Program-made: the position numbers and the translations under genes
Notes under the pieces: model-generated
What the model was told of the DNA's origin: nothing
Seen by the model: the letters and a program-made list of their open reading frames with translations, nothing else
Database searches by the model: none
Part shown: positions 22,659-31,175 of the stretch, in pieces
Numbering within the stretch: position 1 is the stretch's first letter
How the letters are laid out: every line of letters starts with the position of its first letter
From: Erwinia persicina
GTDB taxonomy: Bacteria > Pseudomonadota > Gammaproteobacteria > Enterobacterales > Enterobacteriaceae
Direction of reading: 5' to 3'
Assembly: GCF_014838825.1 (NCBI RefSeq)
Contig: NZ_JACYMO010000008.1
Location: 62,001 to 126,000 of the forward strand
Length of the DNA stretch: 64,000 nucleotides

Positions 22659-22952
22659 TCAACGCGGAATGGCGATCTTGCGTTCCTTCGTTGGACGGTA
22701 CAGCACCAGCGTCTTGCCGATAACCTGCACATTAACTGCACGCGTTTCGCGCACGATGGCCTCGACCACCAGGGCTTTCGTCTCACGATCTTCTGTGGCG
22801 ATTTTCACCTTGATAAGTTCATGGTGCTCAAGGGCTTGTTCGATCTCGGCCAGCACCCCTTCGGTCAAACCATTGTTGCCCAGCATAACAACGGGCTTCA
22901 GAGGATGGGCCAGGCCTTTCAGGTGCTGTTTTTGTTTGGTACTCAGATTCAT
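22659..22952 (-). CDS. yhbY: YhbY, CRM-domain ribosome assembly RNA-binding protein
   Basis: YhbY is a 97-residue protein made of one CRM domain, which binds pre-50S particles. The GxxG RNA-binding loop is visible in VVMLGNNGLTEGVLAEIEQAL (about residues 21-41), and the ending LVLYRPTKERKIAIPR matches the family. It is divergent from rlmE, another 50S assembly gene, as in E. coli. Confidence 0.95.
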   Translation of the reverse strand: MNLSTKQKQHLKGLAHPLKPVVMLGNNGLTEGVLAEIEQALEHHELIKVKIATEDRETKALVVEAIVRETRAVNVQVIGKTLVLYRPTKERKIAIPR

Positions 22953-23080
22953 CGTATTTTTTACTTACATTGGGATTGAAAACGGGTCATTCTACCGCCA
23001 TCTCTGGTGTATCACCAAATCGGCAACGCTGATTTGCGCGGTTTATTTATCGCATACGTTGAATCATAGTTGGAAATTGT

Positions 23081-23710
23081 ATGACTGGTAAAAAGCGTTC
23101 GGCCAGTTCCAGCCGCTGGCTACAGGAACACTTTAGCGATAAATATGTGCTTCAGGCACAGAAAAAAGGGCTGCGTTCGCGCGCCTGGTTTAAACTTGAC
23201 GAAATACAGCAAGGCGATAAGTTGTTCAAACCCGGCATGACCGTGGTTGACCTCGGCGCGGCTCCCGGCGGCTGGTCGCAATATGTTGTAACGCAGATTG
23301 GGTCAAAAGGTCGCGTCATCGCCTGTGATATCCTGCCGATGGATCCTATCGTCGGTGTCGATTTCCTGCAGGGCGACTTTCGTGATGAACTGGTGCTGAA
23401 AGCCCTGCTGGAACGCGTAGGGGAGACCAAAGTTCAGGTTGTGATGTCAGATATGGCACCCAATATGACCGGTACGCCTGCGGTGGATATTCCCCGTTCA
23501 ATGTATTTATGTGAGCTTGCGTTAGCAATGTGCCGTGACGTTCTGGCACCTGGCGGCAGCTTTTTAGTGAAAGTGTTTCAGGGAGATGGCTTTGAAGAAT
23601 ACCTCCGGGAAATTCGCTCCCTGTTTACGAAAGTAAAAATTCGTAAGCCGGACGCTTCGCGCTCTCGATCGCGTGAAGTGTACATTGTAGCGACAGGGCG
23701 CAAACCTTAA
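23081..23710 (+). CDS. rlmE: RlmE/RrmJ, 23S rRNA 2'-O-methyltransferase (U2552)
   Basis: RlmE methylates the 2'-O of U2552 in 23S rRNA, a late step of 50S assembly. The 209-residue protein has the FtsJ fold: the S-adenosylmethionine motif [15 protein letters not shown] (about residues 58-72), the catalytic Lys-Asp-Lys-Glu set including [11 protein letters not shown] and [14 protein letters not shown], and a basic N-terminus. It lies 105 bp upstream of ftsH; the pair form an operon in E. coli. Confidence 0.97.
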   Translation: MTGKKRSASSSRWLQEHFSDKYVLQAQKKGLRSRAWFKLDEIQQGDKLFKPGMTVVDLGAAPGGWSQYVVTQIGSKGRVIACDILPMDPIVGVDFLQGDFRDELVLKALLERVGETKVQVVMSDMAPNMTGTPAVDIPRSMYLCELALAMCRDVLAPGGSFLVKVFQGDGFEEYLREIRSLFTKVKIRKPDASRSRSREVYIVATGRKP

Positions 23711-23815
23711 CCCGAATAACTGGAACGGCTGTCAGCACCTCAGCGGTTTCAAGTATGAAGGATATGGCGTACCCTACGCTGTCTGTTAACACAGTTGTAA
23801 TATGAGGTTAATCCC

Positions 23816-25759
23816 TTGAGTGACATGGCGAAAAACCTGATTCTCTGGTTAGTCATCGCAGTCGTGCTGATGTCTGTATTCCAGAGCTTTGGGCCCAGCG
23901 AGTCGAATGGCCGTCGGGTTGATTATTCAACCTTCCTGTCGGAAGTGAACCAGGATCAGGTCCGCGAGGCACGTATTAACGGGCGTGAGATTAACGTAAC
24001 CAAAAAAGACAGTAATCGATACACGACCTACATTCCCGTCAACGATCCCAAGTTGCTCGATAACCTGTTGACTAAAAATGTGAAAGTAGTGGGCGAACCA
24101 CCAGAAGAGCCGAGCCTGCTGGCGTCGATCTTCATCTCATGGTTCCCAATGCTCCTACTGATTGGTGTCTGGATCTTCTTTATGCGTCAGATGCAGGGCG
24201 GCGGCGGAAAGGGCGCGATGTCCTTCGGCAAGAGCAAGGCCCGCATGTTGACCGAAGATCAAATCAAAACCACCTTTGCTGACGTTGCCGGTTGTGACGA
24301 AGCAAAAGAAGAAGTTAGCGAGCTGGTGGAATACCTGCGTGAGCCAAGCCGCTTCCAGAAACTCGGCGGTAAAATTCCGAAAGGCGTACTGATGGTCGGT
24401 CCTCCGGGTACCGGTAAGACCTTGCTGGCGAAAGCAATTGCTGGCGAAGCAAAAGTACCTTTCTTTACCATTTCCGGTTCTGACTTCGTCGAAATGTTTG
24501 TTGGTGTGGGTGCATCCCGCGTCCGTGACATGTTTGAACAGGCTAAAAAAGCAGCGCCGTGCATTATCTTCATCGATGAAATTGATGCAGTAGGCCGTCA
24601 GCGCGGTGCCGGTTTAGGCGGAGGTCACGACGAACGTGAGCAGACCCTGAACCAGATGCTGGTTGAAATGGATGGCTTCGAAGGTAATGAAGGTATCATC
24701 GTCATTGCTGCGACTAACCGTCCTGACGTTCTTGACCCGGCTCTGCTGCGTCCAGGTCGCTTTGACCGTCAGGTGGTGGTTGGCCTGCCAGATGTGCGCG
24801 GACGTGAACAGATTCTGAAAGTCCATATGCGTCGTGTGCCACTGTCTACCGATATTGAAGCCGCCATCATTGCTCGTGGTACGCCTGGCTTCTCCGGTGC
24901 TGACCTGGCTAACCTGGTCAACGAAGCTGCCCTGTTTGCTGCCCGTGGCAACAAGCGCGTGGTATCGATGGTTGAGTTTGAAAAAGCCAAAGATAAAATC
25001 ATGATGGGGGCAGAACGTCGCTCCATGGTGATGACCGAAGCGCAGAAAGAATCGACCGCTTATCACGAAGCAGGCCATGCGATTATCGGTCGCCTGGTGC
25101 CAGAACACGACCCGGTTCACAAAGTGACGATTATCCCACGTGGACGTGCACTGGGTGTGACCTTCTTCCTGCCTGAAGGTGATGCGATCAGCGCCAGCCG
25201 TCAGAAACTGGAAAGCCAGATTTCCACGCTGTACGGTGGCCGCCTGGCAGAAGAGATTATTTACGGTGTGGAACATGTTTCTACCGGCGCGTCTAACGAC
25301 ATCAAAGTCGCTACGTCGATTGCCCGCAACATGGTCACACAGTGGGGCTTCTCTGAGAAACTGGGTCCGTTGTTGTATGCAGAAGAAGAGGGTGAAGTTT
25401 TCCTGGGTCGTTCTGTTGCAAAAGCCAAGCATATGTCTGATGAAACCGCGCGTATCATCGACCAGGAAGTGAAGTCTCTGGTTGAAGTGAACTATAAACG
25501 TGCCCGCGTGATCCTCGGAGAAAATCTGGATATCCTTCACTCGATGAAAGATGCCCTGATGAAGTATGAAACGATTGATGCTCCACAGATCGACGACCTG
25601 ATGGCACGTCGTGAAGTGCGTCCGCCAGCAGGCTGGACAGATCCGGGTAGCAGCAGTAATTCTGATAGCAATGGTACGCCGCAGGCACCGCGTCCGGTCG
25701 ATGAACCGAATACGCCAAACCCAGGTAACACCATGTCAGAGCAGTTAGGCGACAAGTAA
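23816..25759 (+). CDS. ftsH: FtsH, membrane AAA+ zinc protease
   Basis: FtsH degrades membrane and short-lived cytoplasmic proteins, including LpxC and sigma-32, in a hexamer. It has two N-terminal membrane helices (about 8-25 and 100-122), an AAA domain (Walker A GPPGTGKT, Walker [32 protein letters not shown]) and the metalloprotease motif HEAGH near residue 417. The TTG at 23816 has GAGG eight bases upstream. An ATG three codons later gives the 644-residue form usual in databases, but lies too far from the GAGG. The tail is Ser/Asn/Pro-rich. Confidence 0.96.
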   Translation: MSDMAKNLILWLVIAVVLMSVFQSFGPSESNGRRVDYSTFLSEVNQDQVREARINGREINVTKKDSNRYTTYIPVNDPKLLDNLLTKNVKVVGEPPEEPSLLASIFISWFPMLLLIGVWIFFMRQMQGGGGKGAMSFGKSKARMLTEDQIKTTFADVAGCDEAKEEVSELVEYLREPSRFQKLGGKIPKGVLMVGPPGTGKTLLAKAIAGEAKVPFFTISGSDFVEMFVGVGASRVRDMFEQAKKAAPCIIFIDEIDAVGRQRGAGLGGGHDEREQTLNQMLVEMDGFEGNEGIIVIAATNRPDVLDPALLRPGRFDRQVVVGLPDVRGREQILKVHMRRVPLSTDIEAAIIARGTPGFSGADLANLVNEAALFAARGNKRVVSMVEFEKAKDKIMMGAERRSMVMTEAQKESTAYHEAGHAIIGRLVPEHDPVHKVTIIPRGRALGVTFFLPEGDAISASRQKLESQISTLYGGRLAEEIIYGVEHVSTGASNDIKVATSIARNMVTQWGFSEKLGPLLYAEEEGEVFLGRSVAKAKHMSDETARIIDQEVKSLVEVNYKRARVILGENLDILHSMKDALMKYETIDAPQIDDLMARREVRPPAGWTDPGSSSNSDSNGTPQAPRPVDEPNTPNPGNTMSEQLGDK

Positions 25760-25789
25760 TACGTTGCGCTGTAAACTGCAGTAACGATG

Positions 25790-25817
25790 AACCCCGGCGA
25801 TGTCCGGGGTTTTTTTA
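25790..25817 (+). terminator. Terminator between ftsH and folP
   Basis: The stem AACCCCGG / CCGGGGTT with loop CGATG and seven T residues lies 31 bp after ftsH and 28 bp before folP. It may reduce but not abolish read-through into folP-glmM. Confidence 0.9.
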
Positions 25818-25844
25818 TACCTGATTTACCGGAGACCCGCTGTT

Positions 25845-26684
25845 ATGAAGCTGTATGCCAGAGATTCTGTGCTCGACCTTTCGCATCCTCACGTTATGGG
25901 GATCCTGAATGTCACCCCTGACTCTTTCTCTGACGGCGGCAAGCATAACGAGTTAATCCAGGCACTGACGCACGCCAATGAGATGATTAACGCCGGGGCG
26001 ACGATTATTGATGTGGGTGGCGAGTCAACGCGTCCCGGTGCAGTGGAAGTGAGCGTTGAGCAGGAGCTGGAGAGGGTTATCCCGGTGGTAGAAGCCATTG
26101 CGCAGCGTTTTGAGGTGTGGATTTCAGTCGATACGTCAAAACCGGAAGTGATCCGCGAATCCGCCCGCGTAGGCGCGCATATCATCAATGATATCCGTTC
26201 CCTGCAAGAGCCTGGTGCGCTGGCCGCTGCTGCGGAAACCGGCCTGCCGGTCTGCCTGATGCACATGCAGGGCGAGCCAAAGACCATGCAGCAGGCACCG
26301 CATTACGCGAACATTTTGCGCGATGTGGATAATTTTTTTGTGACGCAAATCGCCCGCTGCGAAGCCGCCGGGATCAAAAAATCGCAACTGCTGCTCGACC
26401 CGGGTTTCGGTTTCGGTAAGAATCTGTCCCACAATTATCAACTGCTGGCGCACCTGGGCGATTATCACCACTTTGGTCTGCCGCTGCTGGTCGGTATGTC
26501 ACGTAAGAGTATGGTGGGCCAGCTCCTGAACGTGGGTCCATCGCACCGCCTGACGGGCAGTCTTGCCTGTGCGGTAATAGCCGCGATGCAGGGTGCCCAT
26601 ATTCTGCGCGTACACGATGTGAAAGAAACCGTAGAGGCGATGCGTGTCGTCGAAGCCACACAGTCTGCAAGGGAAGAAAAATAG
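25845..26684 (+). CDS. folP: FolP, dihydropteroate synthase
   Basis: FolP joins 6-hydroxymethyl-dihydropterin diphosphate to p-aminobenzoate in folate synthesis and is the sulfonamide target. The 279-residue TIM-barrel protein has the substrate loop [14 protein letters not shown] (about residue 19) and the sites [20 protein letters not shown] and VGMSRKSM. The start is the ATG at 25845, giving [16 protein letters not shown]. The longer open frame begins inside the ftsH terminator. It is followed after one base by glmM. Confidence 0.97.
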   Translation: MKLYARDSVLDLSHPHVMGILNVTPDSFSDGGKHNELIQALTHANEMINAGATIIDVGGESTRPGAVEVSVEQELERVIPVVEAIAQRFEVWISVDTSKPEVIRESARVGAHIINDIRSLQEPGALAAAAETGLPVCLMHMQGEPKTMQQAPHYANILRDVDNFFVTQIARCEAAGIKKSQLLLDPGFGFGKNLSHNYQLLAHLGDYHHFGLPLLVGMSRKSMVGQLLNVGPSHRLTGSLACAVIAAMQGAHILRVHDVKETVEAMRVVEATQSAREEK

Positions 26685-26685
26685 A

Positions 26686-28020
26686 ATGAGTGAACGTAAA
26701 TATTTCGGTACAGACGGCATCCGCGGCAAAGTGGGTGAGTCCCCCATCACGCCTGATTTCGTGCTGAAGCTGGGTTTTGCCGCCGGTAAAGTGCTGGCGC
26801 GTCATGGTTCCAAAAAAATTATCATTGGCAAAGACACGCGTATTTCCGGCTATATGCTGGAGTCGGCGCTTGAAGCTGGTCTGGCGGCCGCCGGCCTGTC
26901 GGCGGCGTTCACCGGTCCGATGCCTACCCCTGCGATTGCTTACCTGACCCGCACGTTCCGTGCAGAGGCCGGTATTGTTATTTCTGCCTCGCACAATCCG
27001 TTTGATGATAATGGCATTAAATTCTTCTCTACCGAAGGCACTAAGCTGCCGGATGAAGTGGAGGAGGCGATTGAAGCGGAGATGGAAAAACCGATTACCT
27101 GCGTGGAGTCTGCTGAACTGGGCAGAGCCAGCCGCATCGTGGATGCCGCCGGGCGTTATATTGAGTTCTGCAAAGGCACCTTCCCCAGTGAACTGAGCCT
27201 GAACGGCCTGAAAATCGTGGTCGACTGTGCCAACGGTGCCACCTATCACATTGCGCCAAACGTGCTGCGTGAGCTGGGCGCGACGGTGATTGCTATCGGC
27301 GTACAGCCGGACGGCATGAATATCAATGAAGGGTGCGGGGCGACCGACCTGCGCCTGCTGCAGGAACGTGTTCTGGCGGAAAAGGCCGATGTAGGCCTGG
27401 CCTACGACGGTGACGGTGACCGCATCATGATGGTGGATCACCTTGGCCATAAAGTCGACGGCGACCAGATCCTCTATCTGATCGCCCGTGAAGGCCTGCG
27501 TCAGGGCCAGCTGCGCGGTGGTGTGGTGGGAACACTGATGAGTAACATGGGCCTGGAACTGGCGCTGAAACAGTTGGGTATTCCGTTTGCCCGGGCGAAA
27601 GTGGGCGACCGCTACGTGCTGGAAAAGTTGAAAGAGAAAGGCTGGCGACTGGGGGCTGAAAATTCCGGCCATGTGATCCTGCTGGATAAAACCACCACCG
27701 GCGACGGAATTGTGGCGGGACTGCAGGTGCTGACGGCGATGGTCCGCAACCATATGAGCCTGCATGACCTGTGCAGCGGGATGAAACTGCTGCCGCAGAT
27801 TCTGGTCAACGTGCGCTTCAGCGGCACCCACGATCCGCTGGAAGATGCCACCGTGAAGGCCGTCACGGCAGACGTCGAAACCGAACTGAAAGGGCGCGGC
27901 CGCGTGCTGCTGCGTAAATCCGGTACGGAGCCGCTGATCCGCGTGATGGTGGAGGGGGAAGACGAAGCGCAGGTCACCGCCCTGGCGCACCGCATCGCCG
28001 ACGCGGTAAAAGCGGTATAA
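26686..28020 (+). CDS. glmM: GlmM, phosphoglucosamine mutase
   Basis: GlmM converts glucosamine 6-phosphate to glucosamine 1-phosphate on the way to UDP-GlcNAc. The 444-residue alpha-D-phosphohexomutase has the phosphoserine loop [16 protein letters not shown] (about residue 100), the metal loop DGDGDR, the sugar-binding GAENSGHV and the phosphate loop [15 protein letters not shown]. The start is the ATG two bases after the folP stop, which gives [15 protein letters not shown]. It feeds the same cell-wall precursor pool as MurA. Confidence 0.98.
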   Translation: MSERKYFGTDGIRGKVGESPITPDFVLKLGFAAGKVLARHGSKKIIIGKDTRISGYMLESALEAGLAAAGLSAAFTGPMPTPAIAYLTRTFRAEAGIVISASHNPFDDNGIKFFSTEGTKLPDEVEEAIEAEMEKPITCVESAELGRASRIVDAAGRYIEFCKGTFPSELSLNGLKIVVDCANGATYHIAPNVLRELGATVIAIGVQPDGMNINEGCGATDLRLLQERVLAEKADVGLAYDGDGDRIMMVDHLGHKVDGDQILYLIAREGLRQGQLRGGVVGTLMSNMGLELALKQLGIPFARAKVGDRYVLEKLKEKGWRLGAENSGHVILLDKTTTGDGIVAGLQVLTAMVRNHMSLHDLCSGMKLLPQILVNVRFSGTHDPLEDATVKAVTADVETELKGRGRVLLRKSGTEPLIRVMVEGEDEAQVTALAHRIADAVKAV

Positions 28021-28341
28021 CCCTTTGCAGTAGCGCGAAATAAAACATCGGCCCAGGGCGGGTATAGGAAGTGTGGACGGTTTTTTTTCCGGTCGTCCAT
28101 ACTTTATTTTCGCGTATCCTTTCCCGGTGACGGGCTGAAAACAGGCTCAACCCGATAGTAAATTCACCATTTCGCTGATTTTTTCCTCACTCGGCGAGCG
28201 CACATAAAATTGCCCTTGCACGGGCGGACGCCTTTGGTTAGTATTCACACCCGCTTCATAGGCAGGTTGTGAACTGCTTATTAAGACTAACTGGCTTGAT
28301 GCTTTTGATGTGCGTGTAACGCACCAGGAACAAGGTTGATT
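28021..28341. other. glmM-secG intergenic region
   Basis: This 321-bp gap holds the glmM terminator (28070-28109). An AT-mixed stretch follows that should contain the secG promoter and a long leader (about 28180-28330). No small ORF or repeat was recognised; TTGAT- and TATAAT-like words occur but no pair is convincing. Confidence 0.5.
28070..28109 (+). terminator. Terminator of glmM
   Basis: A 10-bp stem (AGTGTGGACG / CGTCCATACT, one G-U pair) is followed by TTATTTTCG. Its loop is unusual because it contains a run of eight T residues. Confidence 0.7.
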
Positions 28342-28674
28342 ATGTACGAAGCTCTTTTAGTAGTTTTCCTTATTGTGGCAATCGGCCTTGTGGGTCTGAT
28401 CATGCTTCAGCAAGGTAAAGGCGCTGATATGGGAGCATCATTTGGTGCAGGCGCTTCTGGTACGCTGTTCGGTTCTAACGGTTCTGGTAACTTCATGACC
28501 CGTATGACTGCAGTGCTGGCGACCCTGTTCTTCATTATCAGTCTGGTTCTGGGTAACATCAACAGCAACAAAACCCAGAAAGGAAGCGAGTGGGAAAACC
28601 TGACTCAGCCAGCACAGTCTCAACAGACTTCGCCTGCTAAACCGGCAGCGCCGGGCAGCGATATCCCGCAGTAA
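28342..28674 (+). CDS. secG: SecG, preprotein translocase subunit
   Basis: SecG associates with SecYE and aids protein export driven by SecA. The 110-residue protein has two membrane helices (about 2-21 and 53-71) joined by a Gly/Ser-rich loop (GADMGASFGAGASGTLFGSN). A hydrophilic Pro/Gln-rich tail follows. The ATG at 28342 is preferred; an upstream in-frame TTG would add two residues. It is followed by tRNA-Leu, the same neighbour as in E. coli. Confidence 0.97.
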   Translation: MYEALLVVFLIVAIGLVGLIMLQQGKGADMGASFGAGASGTLFGSNGSGNFMTRMTAVLATLFFIISLVLGNINSNKTQKGSEWENLTQPAQSQQTSPAKPAAPGSDIPQ

Positions 28675-28747
28675 GCAGTACAGTACCTCAGCAGTACAAG
28701 CAGTAATGATTTCGACGCGACAGAAATAAAATAGTCGCCTCTTTAGT

Positions 28748-28834
28748 GCCGTGGTGGTGGAATTGGTAGACACGCTACCTTGAGGTGGTAGTGCCCGCAT
28801 GGGCTTACGGGTTCAAGTCCCGTCCTCGGTACCA
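28748..28834 (+). tRNA. leuU: tRNA-Leu(GAG)
   Basis: An 87-nt class II tRNA with anticodon GAG at 28782-28784, a long variable arm (GTGCCCGCATGGGC), the T-loop TTCAAGT and an encoded CCA end. It reads CUU/CUC leucine codons. The acceptor stem pairs GCCGTGG with CCTCGGT, giving a T-T mismatch at position 5-68, where E. coli has A-T. Confidence 0.97.
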
Positions 28835-28882
28835 AATCTCAGTTGTGCTTGCAAATTCTGCAAGTTTTGCGTAGTATTCGGA

Positions 28883-28959
<77 letters not shown>

Positions 28960-29085
28960 CTTTCCCTTAGAGTTCTTTTTCAAATAAACTGTATACATCA
29001 CATAGGTATCTCAGTTGATTTTGAAAAAAATTCTCTTGGATTGTGCCGAGCCGCCGACGGCGGTGTACAGGGTCCAGTCGCACTA

Positions 29086-29110
29086 AGCCCCGATATTTCG
29101 GGGTTTTTTG
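29086..29110 (+). terminator. Terminator between metY and rimP
   Basis: The stem AAGCCCCGA / TCGGGGTTTTTT with a short ATATT loop lies 127 bp after metY. In E. coli, terminators at this place let some transcription pass into the nusA operon; partial read-through is likely here because no other strong promoter was seen before rimP. Confidence 0.88.
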
Positions 29111-29168
29111 TTATCAGGAAGCAGCATCACTGGGCTATAGGCCCTTTTTTTACGTCTTGGGGGTGGGA

Positions 29169-29621
29169 TTGTCCACATTAGAGCAAAAATTAACAGAGCT
29201 GATCTCAGCACCGGTAGAAGCGCTAGGCTACGAACTGGTTGGTATTGAGTTTGTACGCGGTCGCACATCCACCTTGCGCATCTATATTGATAGTGAAGAT
29301 GGCATCAATGTTGATGATTGCGCTGATGTGAGTCACCAGGTCAGTGCGGTATTCGACGTCGAAGACCCGATTACCGTGGCTTATAACCTCGAAGTTTCCT
29401 CGCCTGGTCTTGACCGCCCGATGTTTACCGCAGAACATTATGTACGTTTTACTGGCGAAGAAGTGAGCCTGGTGCTGCGTATGGCGGTCCAGAACCGTCG
29501 CAAATGGCAGGGTATCATTAAGTCTGTTGAAGGCGAGATGATTACTGTTGCCGTTGAGGGTAACGACGAAGTGTTCGCGCTGAGTAACATCCAGAAGGCG
29601 AACCTGGTTCCCCACTTTTAA
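29169..29621 (+). CDS. rimP: RimP, 30S ribosome maturation factor
   Basis: RimP helps early assembly of the 30S subunit. The 150-residue product starts at a TTG (29169), preceded by GGGGGTGGG, which gives (M)[19 protein letters not shown] as in the family. The longer open frame upstream crosses a terminator and is not family-like. The conserved [20 protein letters not shown] and the C-terminal Sm-like domain with [15 protein letters not shown] are present. It is 24 bp upstream of nusA. Confidence 0.95.
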   Translation: MSTLEQKLTELISAPVEALGYELVGIEFVRGRTSTLRIYIDSEDGINVDDCADVSHQVSAVFDVEDPITVAYNLEVSSPGLDRPMFTAEHYVRFTGEEVSLVLRMAVQNRRKWQGIIKSVEGEMITVAVEGNDEVFALSNIQKANLVPHF

Positions 29622-29645
29622 AAGTCCGGATTGAGGCATACCAGG

Positions 29646-31151
29646 ATGAACAAAGAAATCTTAGCTGTTGTAGAAGCGGTCTCTAATGAGAAGTCCCTCC
29701 CACGCGAGAAGATTTTCGAAGCGCTGGAGAGCGCGCTGGCCACAGCCACCAAGAAAAAATACGAGCAGGAAATTGACGTTCGCGTCAGTATCGATCGCAA
29801 AAGTGGCGACTTCGATACCTTCCGTCGTTGGCTGATTGTGGACGAAGTGACGATGCCGACGCGTGAAATCACGCTGGAAGCCGCCGTCTACGAAGATGAA
29901 TCACTGGGCCTGGGTGGCTTTGTTGAAGACCAGATCGAATCTGTCACCTTTGACCGTATTACCACGCAGACTGCCAAGCAGGTTATCGTACAGAAAGTTC
30001 GTGAAGCTGAGCGCGCGATGGTCGTCGATCAGTTCCGCGAGCAGGAAGGCGAAATCATCACTGGCGTGGTGAAGAAAGTAAACCGCGATAATATCTCGCT
30101 CGAAGTCCGACCAAACGATGGTTCTAATACCAACGCAGAAGCCGTGATCATTCGCGAAGATATGTTGCCGCGTGAAAACTTCCGTCCGGGTGACCGTATC
30201 CGTGGCGTGCTGTATGCTGTGCGCCCTGAAGCGCGTGGTGCTCAGCTGTTCGTCAGCCGTTCCAAACCGGAAATGCTGATCGAATTGTTCCGCATTGAAG
30301 TGCCGGAAATTGCCGAAGAAGTACTTGAAATTAAAGCCGCTGCGCGCGATCCAGGCTCCCGAGCCAAAATCGCTGTGAAAACCAACGACAAGCGTATCGA
30401 CCCGGTCGGTGCTTGCGTAGGTATGCGTGGTGCGCGTGTTCAGGCGGTATCCAGTGAGCTGGGTGGCGAGCGTATTGATATCGTGCTGTGGGATGATAAT
30501 CCTGCTCAGTTCGTGATCAACGCAATGGCCCCGGCGGATGTCGCCTCTATCGTGGTGGATGAAGATAATCACACCATGGATATCGCAGTAGAAGCCGGTA
30601 ATCTGGCTCAGGCGATCGGCCGTAATGGCCAAAACGTGCGTCTGGCTTCACAGTTAAGTGGCTGGGAGCTAAACGTGATGACGGTCGACGACCTGCAGGC
30701 CAAGCATCAGGCTGAAGCTCATGCTGCCATCGACGTCTTTACCAAACATCTCGATATCGACGAAGACTTCGCTACCGTTCTGGTCGAAGAGGGCTTCTCT
30801 TCCCTGGAAGAGCTGGCTTATGTGCCGATTAACGAGCTGCTGGAAATCGACGGTCTTGATGAAGAGACAGTAGAAGCGTTGCGCGACCGAGCTAAAAACG
30901 CGTTAACCACCCTGGCACTGGCCAAGGAAGAGAGCCTCGGCGACAGCCAACCAGCGGAAGATTTACTGAACCTGGAAGGTCTGGAGCGCGAGATGGCCTA
31001 CAAGCTGGCAGCTAAAGGCGTACGTACGCTGGAAGATCTTGCCGAGCAGGGTGTGGACGATCTGTCAGATATTGAGGGCCTGAACGATGAACGGGCTGGT
31101 GAGCTGATTATGGCTGCACGAAATATTTGTTGGTTCGGCGACGACGCGTAA
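29646..31151 (+). CDS. nusA: NusA, transcription elongation/termination factor
   Basis: NusA binds RNA polymerase and RNA and modulates pausing, termination and antitermination. The domains in order are an N-terminal polymerase-binding domain (1-125), S1 (about 135-205), KH1 and KH2 (about 210-350, with [14 protein letters not shown] and [13 protein letters not shown]), and two acidic repeats (about 370-430 and 445-500). The 501 residues are six more than in E. coli; the extra residues lie in S1, in the stretch [15 protein letters not shown]. The ATG at 29646 follows CCAGG. Confidence 0.97.
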   Translation: MNKEILAVVEAVSNEKSLPREKIFEALESALATATKKKYEQEIDVRVSIDRKSGDFDTFRRWLIVDEVTMPTREITLEAAVYEDESLGLGGFVEDQIESVTFDRITTQTAKQVIVQKVREAERAMVVDQFREQEGEIITGVVKKVNRDNISLEVRPNDGSNTNAEAVIIREDMLPRENFRPGDRIRGVLYAVRPEARGAQLFVSRSKPEMLIELFRIEVPEIAEEVLEIKAAARDPGSRAKIAVKTNDKRIDPVGACVGMRGARVQAVSSELGGERIDIVLWDDNPAQFVINAMAPADVASIVVDEDNHTMDIAVEAGNLAQAIGRNGQNVRLASQLSGWELNVMTVDDLQAKHQAEAHAAIDVFTKHLDIDEDFATVLVEEGFSSLEELAYVPINELLEIDGLDEETVEALRDRAKNALTTLALAKEESLGDSQPAEDLLNLEGLEREMAYKLAAKGVRTLEDLAEQGVDDLSDIEGLNDERAGELIMAARNICWFGDDA

Positions 31152-31175
31152 TAAACTGTAGCAGGAAGGAACAGC

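Noticed and set aside
24614-25540. 308-codon open frame antisense to ftsH
   Set aside because: It is a shadow of the AAA and protease domains, rich in Phe, His and Gln, with no recognisable domain.
26374-27990. 538-codon open frame antisense to folP-glmM
   Set aside because: It lies opposite two well-supported genes, has a His/Gln-rich composition typical of antisense shadows, and shows no family motif.
29043-29168. N-terminal extension of rimP
   Set aside because: The upstream frame crosses an intrinsic terminator and matches nothing in the RimP family.
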